Origin: Archivesica marissinica
Lineage: Eukaryota; Mollusca; Bivalvia; Venerida; Vesicomyidae
Length of the DNA: 64,000 nucleotides
Assembly (NCBI GenBank): GCA_014843695.1
Contig: CM026397.1
Coordinates: 50,156,663 to 50,220,662 of the forward strand
Direction of reading: 5' to 3'
Under the pieces are notes generated by a model, which was not told the origin of the DNA, ran no database searches, and was given only the letters and a program-made list of their open reading frames with translations. Positions 1 through 10,552 of this stretch are shown piece after piece (positions within the stretch are counted from its first letter, which is position 1; the number at the start of each line of letters is the position of its first letter). Made by a program: the position numbers and the translations under genes.

Positions 1-313
1 AATAATACAGTTAGGTATCCTTATTTAATTGTTTGAAGTCAATATCATATTGGTGTTTATAGAAAAGCATAAACATTCTGGTGATATTAGATAAATAATC
101 ATAAAAACTAGGTTATGTATGCATATAATCCCAAAAAGTTAGAATTGGACAACATTGCCCATATGTCACAGCATAAGGGCCTCAACTGTGGTAATAATAC
201 AGTTATGCAAACTTATTTGATTGTATGAAGTCAATATCATATTGATGTTTATAGAAAGGCATAAACATTCTGTGGATATTAGATAAATGATCATAAAAAC
301 TAGGTTATGTATG
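1..313. repeat. tandem duplication, about 190 bp offset
   Basis: The block at about 1-125 recurs at about 192-313 with a few substitutions; both copies contain AGTCAATATCATATTG and end in CATAAAAACTAGGTTATG. A more diverged trace of the unit start is seen near 540-600. It has no coding potential. It lies downstream of the last visible exon of the glutamine synthetase-like gene, so it is probably intronic. Confidence 0.7.
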
Positions 314-1100
314 CTTGACACATGTGATATAATAAATCAGATTTCTCACTTTATATGGAGAAAATCGCAAAGGGCATTTTCTTGGAAATTTTACCAACCT
401 CACCCTAGTTTGTTTAATTATGTATATAATATTTTATTATGTATACATGGGTATTTTTTATCCCTTTATACTTTCAATCTTTTGTGTAATTGACCAAAAA
501 CTGAACAAACACACATGTTTTGACATTACACATATATCATAGTATAGGGGCTTCAATTATGATCCTACTATAATCAGGCTACCTTAATTGATAATTTTGG
601 GTAAATAACATGTTAATGCTTCTGAAAAATATACAAATAATCTGGATAAATCAGATAATTTGAGAAAATACTGGGTTCAAAATTGTGCTAAATATTTGTT
701 TTTGAAGAAATCTCTGTTTGGTCAGTTTTGATAAGGGATATTCAAATTTCTATTATCATGATCTGGTCGGGATAACCAGGGACAGGTACACTAAGTGTAC
801 CATCCTATTAGGTACATAGAACACCCAATAGGTAGCGAGAGTATTCCTAGCCTGGCTGTACTTATCAATTGTTCTGCGTGCTATCTTACCTCCTACTCTG
901 GGTGGATTGGACAATTTAAACAATAGGTATATCTAGATACAAATCAACATTATGAGATCAATGTAATAAAAGAAATGTATGGTAATGTTCTTTATTTACA
1001 TTCATAAATCACCATGATTATAAATTTATGATTTTATATCATACTTAGATATATAACATATATTGCATGTCTACATTCCTGCGAGGGGTTTGACATTAGA
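314..1100. other. AT-rich non-coding stretch
   Basis: I see no exon, SINE or array here. It was searched on the minus strand for the missing 3' exons of the glutamine synthetase-like gene (Trp-Glu-Phe-Gln type start) without success. Confidence 0.5.
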
Positions 1101-1127
1101 GGAAGATACATGTAGATAGATAACTTG

Positions 1128-1465
1128 CCCATAGAGATGGATTAAATTTCCTCTTCTCTCCCCCATGGAGATGGATTAAAATGTCCTCTTCTCTCCCCCA
1201 TGGAGATGGATTAAATGTCCTCTTCTCTCTCCCAGGATTAAATTTCCTCTTCTCTCCCTCGTGGAGATGGATTAAAATTTTATCTTCTCTCCCGCGTGGA
1301 GATGGATTAAATTTCCTCTTCTCTCCCTGATTATGAGGGAGATGGATTAAATGTCCTCTTCTCTCCCCCATGGAGATGGATTCCACCAGTAATGAGGCAT
1401 TGAGAGCGATTAATCTAATGTAGTAAACACTTGTTCTGCAATCTAGCTAAGGTAAATTTGTATAA
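1128..1465 (+). mobile_element. SINE-4 family remnant with internal VNTR
   Basis: The 3' part (about 1376-1465) matches the SINE-4 tail seen at 13562 and 47570: GATGGATTCCA, then AATGAGGCATTGAGAG, then a Cys-anticodon-like GCAATCTAGCTAAG end. In front of it, the internal SINE segment (CCTCTTCTCTCCCCCATGG followed by GATGGATT) is repeated about seven times with units of roughly 25-36 bp. The array is therefore an expansion of the SINE body rather than independent sequence. Confidence 0.65.
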
Positions 1466-1930
1466 CCTAAATTGACATGCAACAATCGATATCTTATTCT
1501 TCTCTGTTAATGGGTAACAAGTCAACAATTGAGCTATTATGGTCATGCGTGGGGGGAATGATTTATGACAGTCAAAAGGGTCATACACAATACACAGATA
1601 CGATTTTGTTATGGTAAAATTGTATACATTTTTAATACAGTCACAATGTATTAGAAAATGTAAGGGTGTCGCACCAACACCTTAGGTCATGTCATATAGC
1701 GATAACCAGAAGGCTGTTCCACCAATTGAACCGCGTAATCGGTAAGTCATGGTTATACACAAACATCAACGTTTTTAAATCCCATATACTGGAAATTGGA
1801 GTCTCATTAGTATCCTTTATCTACTATCATTTATTTCTATGAATAATTGATTAATAAAATGTTTGAACTAAAGTTGAGGAAAGATATTGTTATTGACTTT
1901 CAATTCTCACAACTTACGATTCTTATACCC
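1466..1930. other. non-coding stretch
   Basis: Nothing supportable as a gene. A short piece around 1665-1745 (CACCTTAGGTCATG and nearby) resembles degraded tRNA-like SINE sequence, but too weakly to assign. Confidence 0.4.
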
Positions 1931-1999
1931 GTAGCGTGAGCCCCGTAAGTCACAACTAGCGAACTTTCAATCCTCACGGACTTACGGGGCTCACGCTAC
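1931..1999. repeat. perfect inverted repeat, 21-bp arms
   Basis: GTAGCGTGAGCCCCGTAAGTC at 1931-1951 is exactly complementary to 1979-1999, with a 27-bp spacer. The sequences just outside each arm are also related. It directly abuts the 71-bp array that starts at 2001. Confidence 0.85.
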
Positions 2000-2000
2000 A

Positions 2001-2304
2001 GGCATAGATGCAAGCACGTAGATTTCCTGTGAAGGGTTCATTTCCCAGACACATCCATACATCTCTAGTCCGGCATAGATGCAAGCACGTAGATTATCTG
2101 TTAAGGGTTAATTTCCCTGACGCATACATACATCTCTAGTCCGGTATAGATGCAAGCACGTAGATTATCTGTTAAGGGTTAATTTCCCTGACGCATACAT
2201 ACATCTCTAGTCCGATATAGATGCAAGCACGTAGATTACCTGTGATGGGTTCATTTCCCTGACGCATCCATACATCTCTAGTCCGGCATAGATGCAAGCA
2301 CGTA
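2001..2304. repeat. 71-bp tandem array derived from an exon end
   Basis: Units begin with GGCATAGATGCAAGCACGTAG-like sequence at 2001, 2072, 2143, 2214 and 2285 (period 71). Read on the minus strand, the unit nearest the exon is the 3' end of glutamine synthetase-like exon D (residues LRACIYAG through MNPSQ) followed by the splice donor CAG/GTAATC. Only that unit keeps the donor GT: the next two read CAG/ATAATC and the last reads CAG/GAAATC. The array is thus a repeated copy of coding sequence plus splice site. Confidence 0.85.
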
Positions 2305-5300
2305 GGTGAAGATCAACAAACTGCCTCTCAAACCCAACATGGTCGCCTTTCGTCATTTCACTGTTGATGTCTGCAAAAAATAATTCTGAAATCTGCTGAA
2401 TAGTACTAAATGTAATTATTTATATATGGTCCAGCCAATTAGATGAAGATGCTTGTATTCAATGCAATACAGTCGTGGCATAAATTATTATATAACCACA
2501 CGTTTAATAACATCTGGAAGGATTCTGATTGGTCGCGGCATGACATTGACAGCTTGCAATACACATTCGAAATATACATGTTGTTTGTGTTCATGCTTTA
2601 TTTGTTGAACATCAACTGCTTAGATCAATAAAATGCTATATATGAACTGCTTGAAATATGTTTGCGTTGGAATCATCGCTAAGATTCCGGTCTCCATATA
2701 ATAGAGTGTATAGTGTACGTAGTTGCCAGATCCGTTTATATACTACTGCGAGATGACTAACAGTGAGGAGGGTGGTCCTAAGAAGAGCCGTTCAAAAAGA
2801 AGAGACCATCAGGACTTGTCACCCTGAAGAGACAGAAAATGCCTCTTCCAGTTGTCGTTTTATCGCACCATCATCGAATACTTCAGGACCATCATACTAC
2901 AAGACAACACTCTACCACTCACAAGACACTACACGAATAATCGATGCAGGAATAAAATCATCTTAGAATGCTCGCCCACATGGTTCGCCGGTGGCGAGGA
3001 TAAATAACCGTATCTACTACTACAATGGATTCGTCCTTAACCCGAAGTCCAGCTTTCCACCAAATTGCATGAACATCAGTGTTTGTTCTGCTACACAAAC
3101 AAATAATTGGAGACAAAAGCAAAGGTTTTATATTGAGTTTAGTCACCCTCGCCTCTGCAGAGCATATTGGCGAGCATAACCTCCTTGATGAGTTGAGTTT
3201 ATTTACCCTCGCCACCGCATAAAATATGGCGAGTATAACCTCCTTTGAGCAAACTATGCTATATATATACGTGTATGCCATAGTAAGTAACAGACAGGTG
3301 AAAACATGACAACTAAAGTTTAAACTTTATTTATTTTACAACGATTGCGAAGCAAGTTCTAACAACTTATATTAATCACTCTCGTTGGCGTTGATGAACG
3401 CGTATATGTGGTCATTCGTGTGGGAGGAAACCGGAGTACCCGGAAAAAACCCACCTGTCCCATCTGGCGACCACAGTACCATCTCACATACTTCCCGGGT
3501 CCGAGGATCGAACCCGGGTTGCATTTGTGAGAAGCGAGCGCGGCGTTAACCACTGCACTATTCAGACAGCCCAACAATGACAACTAGAACATGAACAAAA
3601 TATATACCTATTGATGGTTGAAACAGATTCCAATCTAATGGGATGTCATTTTTGTCAGTTATGTAGAATTCTTGTTCAATGCCGTACCAAGGTTTGTGCT
3701 TATCAGCTGCCTCTATTATCTCTTTACATCTTTTCCTTGTGTTATATGCTGAAAATAGATTAGATCAATCATTTATACTGATCTCAGGGCGTTTTCTAGA
3801 CCGCCTCCTTTGTCGAGTGGTTATGGTCGCTGACGTGTCTACCACTGTAACCTATCATCACTGATGGTCACGAGCTCGAGCCACGCTCAGACCTTGTCTC
3901 TTTATATGAAAGAGTTGGCAGTTTCTGTCGGATGTTAGTGAAACAAGTACTTGGTCACCGCCTGCCCAGGAAATGTTGGCTAAGTAATCTGCCAGTCGCT
4001 AAAATGGGTGTGTGTTTTTACGTTTATTTATCGTCGCTACCGGTTGCCCATATGAGCGACGCCTCCTGAAGAGATTAGACATTTTAGATTTTGAAGGATA
4101 GTGCAATGATACAGACAGAGACCAATTCCAGAATCTCCTCTGGTTCTTTTACGTGCACGGTGTAAAGCACCGACACGAGACCTCGGTTTAACGTCCCATC
4201 TGAAAGACTGTTAATTTTATTAGGGTCAGACGGGGGATCGAACCTGCTCAAATGGGAAACCGGTAGCGGTGTTAAATACACTTAAATATAAGAAGAAATG
4301 GAAAGTGGTACTGGCAATCGGTCATTTGTTGAGTTATCTATTTGATTGATATTTTCCTGATTAGGAATCCTTATACTAGGTCTGTGAAGTTGGCTTGTCG
4401 ATGGTAGTTGCTTATTCATATGTTTATTGAGATGTTTATTCAGATGGCGTCTGAATAAACATCTGAATAAACACCTGGCTGTGTATTCGCCAATACACAT
4501 CTGAATAAACAGCTGAATAAACACCTGGCTGTGTATTCGCGAATAAACATCTGAATAAGCATCTGAATAAACACCTGGCTGTGTATTCGCCAATAAACAT
4601 CTCAATACACATCTGAATAAACACCTGGCTGTGCATTCGCCAATAAACATCTGAATAAACACCTGGCTGTGCATTTGCCAATAAACATCTCAATACACAT
4701 CTGAATAAACACCTGGCTGTGCATTCGCCAATAAACATCTGAATAAACACCTGGCTGTGTATTTGCCAATAAACATCTCAATACACATCTGAATAAATAC
4801 CTGGCTGTGCATTCGCCAATAAACATCTGAATAAACACCTGGCTGTGCATTCGCCAATAAACATCTGAATAAACACCTGGCTGTGTATTCGCCAATAAAC
4901 ATCTCAATACACATCTGAATAAACACCTAGCTGTGTATTCGCCAATAAACATCTGAATAAATACCTGGCTGTGCATTCGCCAATAAGCATCTGAATAAAC
5001 ACCTGGCTGTGTATTCGCCAATAAACATCTGAATAAACACCTGGCTGTGCATTCGCCAATAAACATCTGAATAAACACTTGGCTGTGTATTCGCCAATAA
5101 ACATCTCAATACACATCTGAATAAATACCTGGCTGTGCATTCGCCAATAAACATCTGAATAAACACCTGGCTGTGTATTCGCCAATAAACATCTCAATAC
5201 ACATCTGAATAAATACCTGGCTGTGCATTCGCCAATACACATCTGCATAAACACCTGGCTGTGTATTCGCCAATAAACATCTCAATACACATCTGAATAA

Positions 5301-7344
5301 ATACCTGGCTGTGCATTTGCCAATACACATCTGAATAAACACCTAGCTGTGTATTCGCGAAGAAACATCTCAATAAACAGCTAGTTATGTACTCGCGAAT
5401 AAACATCTGAATTAACATCTCAATAAACAACTGGCTGTGTATTCGCCAATAAACATCTGAATAACCAACTACCATCTACAAGCCAACGTCATAGACCTAT
5501 AAGATTATTAAATGTTCATGACAAAACACGATGGACTCGTGCATAGGGCTGTGTTCTTGCTATGTAACAATACGTAAGTGCGTATGATTTTAAAACGTAC
5601 CAATATCTTTATCCCGTCGATCGGCATACATAGGTTCGCATAAGACAATCTTATGTCGACCCAGACGGAAAGGGTCTCGGCACATTGCCACTGGTTTCAT
5701 CAACAATTCCGGTGCCGGATGTACTGCTTTGTCCGAATCGAACTCGGTTATATATCTATCTGGGCAATCTTGAACAATAAATCATGTGTCAATACATACA
5801 TGGAGGACATATAACAAGGTAGGACAAAGCAATATATCCTCAAAACCGAGGTACATATATAATATGCATTATTAATCACACAAACTTAGCTTACTTATTT
5901 CATGTTGTCTGTCACGAATATTAGTTATGACGTCATCAATAATAATGCAAATTACGTAGATGTCTATATATTAACCTCATATATTAACATTAACATAGAC
6001 GGTATGGTTATCGTTTCCGATTTTCATTTGAGATATGTGATATTTAATTTTGGAATGCGCTAGTAATACTGTAAGAGGACGCACGAATGCCTTAATGAGA
6101 GACATCGGTGAGTTACTGCCCCTGAATACTCTCTAATAGTAGATAGGTCCTAATAAGTGTTTCATCTGTGTTATCGTTGTTTCCTTTGCACAGCATGCTA
6201 GCAATTGTATTCCTCTATCGCTTCTTATGAGTTTTAAATTACTATATCTCGACAAATCTCATACAGTATATGCAAAGGGTACTTATTTCTAAAGGAATGT
6301 TTTCAGTTAATTAACACGATTTGGATACAATCACATGTATCATACCGCAACATCTGGTTAGGAAACAACAGTAAAAACAAAGGATTATAACTAAAAGGAC
6401 CTACCTATTCACATTTTGGAATAAATAGACTTTAGCTTCCAAGGGAGGTAATAGAAAATTAGAGATGTCTCTCACTGATTTCGACTGGTTAAGTTATACA
6501 AATTACGCCTAGCTCGATTGCGACACTGATTAAAACGACCCCGATAGCTCATTCCCCATATGCTGTTCCAGGGATGATCTAGTTACGAGATCCGGCACAC
6601 GATAAGTCTCAAATCTGGACGTAATACATTTTAAGTGCAAATATATATTTTTCGTTGCATCATTGAACAGAATAAGACATTAGTAATGTAAACAAAAGAA
6701 ATAAATCGCAGGTTAATAGTTTCCATCGGGGTATAAACTTCATCGGGCTTAAAGTTAGAGTAGAGGCATTTGGCCCTACACACGTTAACCTCACCCGAAG
6801 GACTTCGCATTAGTTTGGGACTATGCCACTAATGGTTGGCAATCCCATTCGATTGGAATTGTCTCTCCGGTGTGTGTGTTTTACGTTTATTTATCGTCGC
6901 TACCGGTTGCCCATATGAGCGACGCCTCCTGAAGAGATTTGTTATTTTAGATGTTGGAGGATAGTGCATGATACAGACAGAGACCCATTCCAGAATCTCC
7001 TCTGGTTCTTTTACGTGCACGGTGTAAAGCACCGACACGAGACCTCGGTTTAACGTCCCATCTGAAAGACTTCCAGTCCAGCGTGTTACCACTGGACTAC
7101 ATACCCGTCTCTCTGGTAGGAACATGCGTCTTATTTGTACCTTGGTGAAGGAACATACATGCGAGTTGGAGCTTGCGCTATGCATACCTTCTGGTGATCT
7201 CGGCTCAATGTTCACAACGTATGTCTTGGTGAGGATAGCCAGGCGCGTGTAGTTCATCATTATGTACTCCAGGATCACCTTGTCATTATCTTGATTTGGT
7301 GGAAACGTCATTGTATTTATCACATACTTCTTTTCACTGGTCAT
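2240..7344 (-). CDS. divergent glutamine synthetase-family gene, 5' half
   Basis: Four exons join in phase on the minus strand: A 7188-7344, B 5601-5768, C 3608-3748, D 2240-2370. All have AG/GT borders and no stops. Exon A has LEYIMM and LTKTY, the counterparts of the family's YIWI and CKT strand. Exon B carries PVAMCRDPFR and HKIVLCE. Exon C has CKEI, then PWYGIEQEF, which holds the paired metal-binding Glu residues. Exon D has HLRACIYAG and VREMNPSQ, keeping the next Glu. The family condenses glutamate and ammonia with ATP in the cytosol. About 199 of the usual 370 or so residues are visible; the ATP/glutamate C-terminal half must lie beyond position 1. The start is probably the ATG that opens exon A. 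The protein is divergent: the DGSS loop reads FDSDK and the conserved GPYYCGVG segment is missing at the C-D junction. It could be an active but fast-evolving enzyme or a lengsin-like pseudoenzyme. The introns hold SINEs and a 38-bp array. Confidence 0.82.
2973..3260. repeat. short foldback repeats with CTCGCC/GGCGAG arms
   Basis: Two adjacent related copies (about 3130-3190 and 3193-3255) share GAGTTTA, CACCCTCGCC or TACCCTCGCC, GGCGAG and ATAACCTCCTT. A partial third trace lies near 2973-3000. Each copy can fold back through CTCGCC/GGCGAG. The segment lies in the intron between exons C and D. Confidence 0.5.
3319..3575 (-). mobile_element. tRNA-derived SINE, family 3, copy 1
   Basis: Full-length copy in reverse. 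The minus-strand head has a B-box-like GGTTCGATCCTCGG, the body has GGTACTGTGGTCGCCAG and CTCCGG, and the 3' tail is TTGCGAAGC-type sequence then TTGTAAAATAAATAAAG. Other copies are at 14170, 31756, 39487, 40379 and 54135. It lies 33 bp downstream of glutamine synthetase exon C. Confidence 0.8.
3799..4290 (+). mobile_element. tRNA-derived SINE, family 2, split by another SINE
   Basis: The head CGAGTGGTTATGGTCGCTG and B-box-like GAGCTCGAGCCACGC match the copies at 45449 and (reversed) 7497 and 47865. The body stops at 4008 and resumes at 4247 with the family tail CCGGTAGCGGTGTTAAATA. The gap is exactly the family 1 SINE at 4009-4246. Confidence 0.8.
4009..4246 (-). mobile_element. SINE family 1 copy nested in a family 2 SINE
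   Basis: Reverse-oriented family 1 element: tail TTTACGTTTATTTATCGTCG at the left, body with CACGAGACCTCGGTTTAACG, and head ending GGGGGATCGAACCTG. It is flanked by a 10-bp duplication, CTAAAATGGG at 3999-4008 and CTCAAATGGG at 4247-4256, which gives the insertion order. Confidence 0.85.
4425..5470. repeat. minisatellite, 38-bp unit with longer variants
   Basis: About 25 repeats of a unit containing AATAAACACCTGGCTGTG and ATTCGCCAATAAACATC. Some units carry an extra CTCAATACACATCTGAAT segment of about 18 bp. Because 38 is not a multiple of three, all three minus-strand frames read the same peptide in turn, which produces long but meaningless ORFs. The array sits wholly in the intron between glutamine synthetase exons B and C. 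Confidence 0.9.
5769..6366. other. intronic non-coding sequence
   Basis: Part of the intron between exons A and B of the glutamine synthetase-like gene. No repeat family or exon recognised. Confidence 0.5.
6367..6474 (+). repeat. dispersed 110-bp repeat, copy 1
   Basis: Shares AACAGTAAAAACAAAGGAT at one end and CCAAGGGAGGTAATAGAAAA then ATGTCTCTCA at the other with the copies at 8155-8263 and, inverted, 34282-34398. Terminal structure and mobiliser are not clear. Confidence 0.7.
6868..7113 (-). mobile_element. SINE family 1 copy with internal deletion
   Basis: The tail and body match the family. The B-box segment is missing: the body jumps from CATCTGAAAGAC straight to the A-box-like CCAGTCCAGCGTG. 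It lies in the intron about 75 bp downstream of the donor of glutamine synthetase exon A. Confidence 0.75.
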
Positions 7345-7496
7345 CTGAATTATACAGATATGAGCCGAGTTTAGTGGCATGGATATGAGAGTCATTCAAT
7401 GAATTATGTCACGCATGCGCTTCCGTATGTATACACATACTGTTTCATAAGAACATGAAACAATTGTGTGTGGATATTTATTCCATACGGTGTTTT

Positions 7497-7765
7497 CTTG
7501 TTGTTCGTTCGGGTTTTACGCCTGCATCAGCACCATTTTGGGCTTTATCGACGGCGGGTAGTTTACCTAACAACACCTTTCCTGGGCAGGCTCCAGCGGT
7601 TAATCAGTATTTGGTGCACAAACCTCCGTAAGAAACTGCCAACGTGTTCATATAAATAGAAAAGACATGAGCGGGGCTCGAACCCGTGACCATCAGTGAT
7701 GATAGATTACAGTTGTATACAAAACAGCACTGTAATCACTCGACCACGAGGGCGGACCATGTTCA
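7497..7765 (-). mobile_element. SINE family 2 copy, reverse
   Basis: Contains GGCGGGTAGTTTACCTAACA, CTGGGCAGGCTCCAGCGG, the reverse B-box GGGGCTCGAACCCGTGACC, and CACTCGACCACGAGGGCGG at the head. Nearly full length. Confidence 0.8.
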
Positions 7766-8035
7766 ATACCTCTCTCTACATTTCATTTCATAATACTGGA
7801 CAAAGATATTCATTGTTGAAGTACACACAGTCATGCATGGTGGCAAAAGTTTCAATATTATAATGAAACCGGGATAAACATTAACGGACGCGTTTCTTTG
7901 TAGTTATCGCCAACATTAAACTTACTCTAAATTGTGTCGTATACATATGCATGCTGTTCAACCGTGACAATTAGAGCATTCACCGTAACATTTAAAGCAT
8001 TGACCGTGACATTTAGAGCATTCACCGTGACATTT

Positions 8036-8147
8036 TGCTATCGGTTGCCCATATGAGCTGAAGAAATTAATCATTTTCGATTTTGGAGGATAGTGCATGA
8101 TACAGACAGAGACCCATTCAAGAGTCTCCACTTGTTCTTTTACGCAT
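8036..8147 (-). mobile_element. SINE family 1 fragment
   Basis: Only the distal body remains: TCGGTTGCCCATATGAG, TTTGGAGGATAGTGCATGA and ACAGACAGAGACCCATTC. It directly abuts the dispersed repeat at 8155. Confidence 0.7.
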
Positions 8148-8154
8148 CATTGGA

Positions 8155-8263
8155 ACAACAGTAAAAACAAAGGATTCTAACTAACAGGACCTATTCACAT
8201 TTTGGAATAAATCAGACATTATTTGCCAAGGGAGGTAATAGAAAAATTAGACATGTCTCTCAT
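8155..8263 (+). repeat. dispersed 110-bp repeat, copy 2
   Basis: Same family as 6367-6474, with AACAGTAAAAACAAAGGAT and GGGAGGTAATAGAAAAATTAG. Confidence 0.7.
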
Positions 8264-8404
8264 TGTACCAATATGTTTCACTCCTATCTTACAGTGTACA
8301 CATTAAATCGTTATTTACTTACCAATGTAGACATCCATGTCACAAATCCACTTCATGTGTTTGCATGTTGGGGCTTAACGTCGCATCAACAACTTATGTC
8401 ATAG

Positions 8405-8628
8405 AGTACTCTCCAGGTGCGATTTGAGGAGGAATACCCCGGATGCCACTCCGAGCAGCTTTTCAGGCACGGACGGACTCCCGGATAGAACCACAGGTCT
8501 TCCACAAGTCAGCTGGATATCGATCTCACATGAAACAATTCAACATCCCAGTGGGATTCGAACCTACAGGGATGATTGGCAAGCGACTTGAAGTCAACCA
8601 CCGTAACCACGTCGGTACCGCTGTCGAG
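8405..8628 (-). mobile_element. tRNA-like SINE, family 5, copy 1
   Basis: Shares AGGCACGGACGG, CTTCCACAAGTCAGCTGGAT and the reversed B-box GTGGGATTCGAACCTACAG with copies at 23184, 30785 and 42000. Confidence 0.65.
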
Positions 8629-9036
8629 AACAATTTTCAATTACAAGTTTCATTCTATTCTGCACACCATGAATGAATGATATTCTTTTGAACACTTTTA
8701 CACAATTGTATTTAGACATGAACGAAGACAGGTATACGGAAATTAGATACGAACCTTATAGTGTATTTGAGTTGTACATTGACAAGAGCACAACTGTCTA
8801 TACATCCATAAATGAGTGTAGATTACTGATAATATGAATAGCCTTCGAAGGTATGGACATTGATAAGCTCTAGATGTCTTGATGACATACACTACCTACC
8901 AACTATTGTGCAATAAAGTATGGTTACATAAATGAACTATTGTTCCACAAACAGCTCACTTTCTATAATAGATGTTGCAGAAAACAAGTCAATTAAGAAT
9001 TAACAGGGTGTATACACACTCCTAGATGAATACTCG
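8629..9036. other. non-coding stretch
   Basis: AT-rich, no recognised repeat or exon. Confidence 0.4.
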
Positions 9037-9190
9037 TCTCGTTATATTAAAAACGTTGGCAGTCTCTTACGGAGGTTGGTGCACTAAGTACTGGTTAACC
9101 GCCGGAGCCTGCCCAATGAAACGTGTTGTTAGGCAAATTGACCAGTATCTCATATGTGTAATTGGTAGCGACGATAAATAAACTTAACAA
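9037..9190 (+). mobile_element. SINE family 2, 5'-truncated copy
   Basis: Body ACGTTGGCAGTCTCTTACGG and TGGTGCACTAAGTACTGG, with family tail GGTAGCGACGATAAATAAAC. The head is absent. Confidence 0.7.
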
Positions 9191-10099
9191 AACACAACAC
9201 AAACCTCGGAAAGATGGTGTTGAAAATAGTTGAAGCCGATGAAGTTTTTGGAGTTTTAATGAATCCATTGAGTTGTTTATTTCTTATCTAATATATTTTT
9301 TCTATAAAAGTATACATAATGTTGACCAGTAAATATGGACTTGCAAATTAAAATCTCCTAAAGATCAGCATGAATAAAGCATTAGCTAGTCAAACCAGTG
9401 AACCAATCAAAATCGCTTAGCCTATCGCAGAATCTCATAAACAAAATGGCGGATTTTTCGCATTTAGTGTGGAAAATGTTCATTACTGAACTGAAATATT
9501 TATGGATTCAAAGATTACGCTGATTATCAGCCGTCCTAATTAGCTTTACGTGCATTATTCATCAACAAACGGCAGTGGCATTATGTATTCGTTATACCAG
9601 ACCAGATTTGAAACATTCCCATCTTGACGTTTTTCAAAACAGAATGGAACGGATTTCACTAGGCTTGTCAGCTTTCGCCAAATGTCGCTCGCTCATCGTA
9701 GTAACAATCTGATACACGAAATTACTCTGTAAATGTTGTACAGATTGCAATACACCAAGGTGGGGGCGGGGTTGATTTAGTTGATTTACCATTCCTTCTA
9801 CTGGGGAGATCTATTGACACAATATTAGATGTGTCTAAGCATAGAACATAGCAAAATAATGAACACTTATTGTCAGTATATAACTTTGAAATGAAAACAT
9901 TTACATTCACTATATGCGTGTACTGGTAGTAAATGTTACACTTGATGTATGCTTTCGTTCTTTTGTTGGGTAGTATGCGCTATCTAGATATGTAGCTGAC
10001 ATGGACTTCTGAGTATCTAAGATCAGCAGAAATCAGCAGAAATCAGATAATTACTTATCGAACAGATGATTATAATTTGATATACAAAGTCGAGGTCAA
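9191..10099. other. non-coding stretch
   Basis: No gene recognised. AACAAAATGGCGGATTTT near 9450 looks like a YY1-type element and CCAAT lies about 45 bp upstream of it, so a promoter is conceivable, but no exon follows that I can support. Confidence 0.3.
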
Positions 10100-10262
10100 T
10101 TGACTAAATACAAGGTTATATGTGCTGCGATTACTCAACTGACATTTAACCCTGTTATTTGTGCATTGATATTATACTGTTTGTACATATATATTAATAA
10201 TGATTTGTAAATATGTTATGCTCTTCAGCAATGGAGGAAATAAAAGTATCTATCTATCTGTC
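10100..10262 (+). mobile_element. 5'-truncated LINE 3' end
   Basis: Ends in AGCAATGGAGGAAATAAAAG followed by (TATC)n, the usual tail style of CR1/Jockey/RTE-type LINE 3' ends. No coding sequence remains. Confidence 0.45.
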
Positions 10263-10552
10263 AATATTCAAAGGACTAATGTCAAATAATCTCGAGGTAC
10301 ATGTGCGTTTAGATGCGTGCACTAGTTCATCGCCGCCGCGGGACTTGTACCATCGTGATCAATGACAGGGATGGACTTTCGACTGCATGTTAACATTTAT
10401 ATTTTGCATAATTGTTTTTATCAATCTACTTAACATGTTTATCATGATAGCCTAACAGTAGAATAAGAATAAGACTTTGGTTAATTTGTATTTGTCCCAC
10501 TCCAATTTATGTAAAGCCACTAACATAGTACGTACGAACACATCAGCTAACG

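Noticed and set aside
2753..2966. Small plus-strand ORF starting MTNSEEGGPKKSRSKRR
   Set aside because: Stops after 24 codons and continues only with a frame change; no family recognised. Possibly a transposon remnant, but not supportable.
4282..5475. Several overlapping minus-strand ORFs of 78-158 codons rich in Cys, Phe and Gln
   Set aside because: They are the three frames of one 38-bp minisatellite; no start context, splice sites or family motif.
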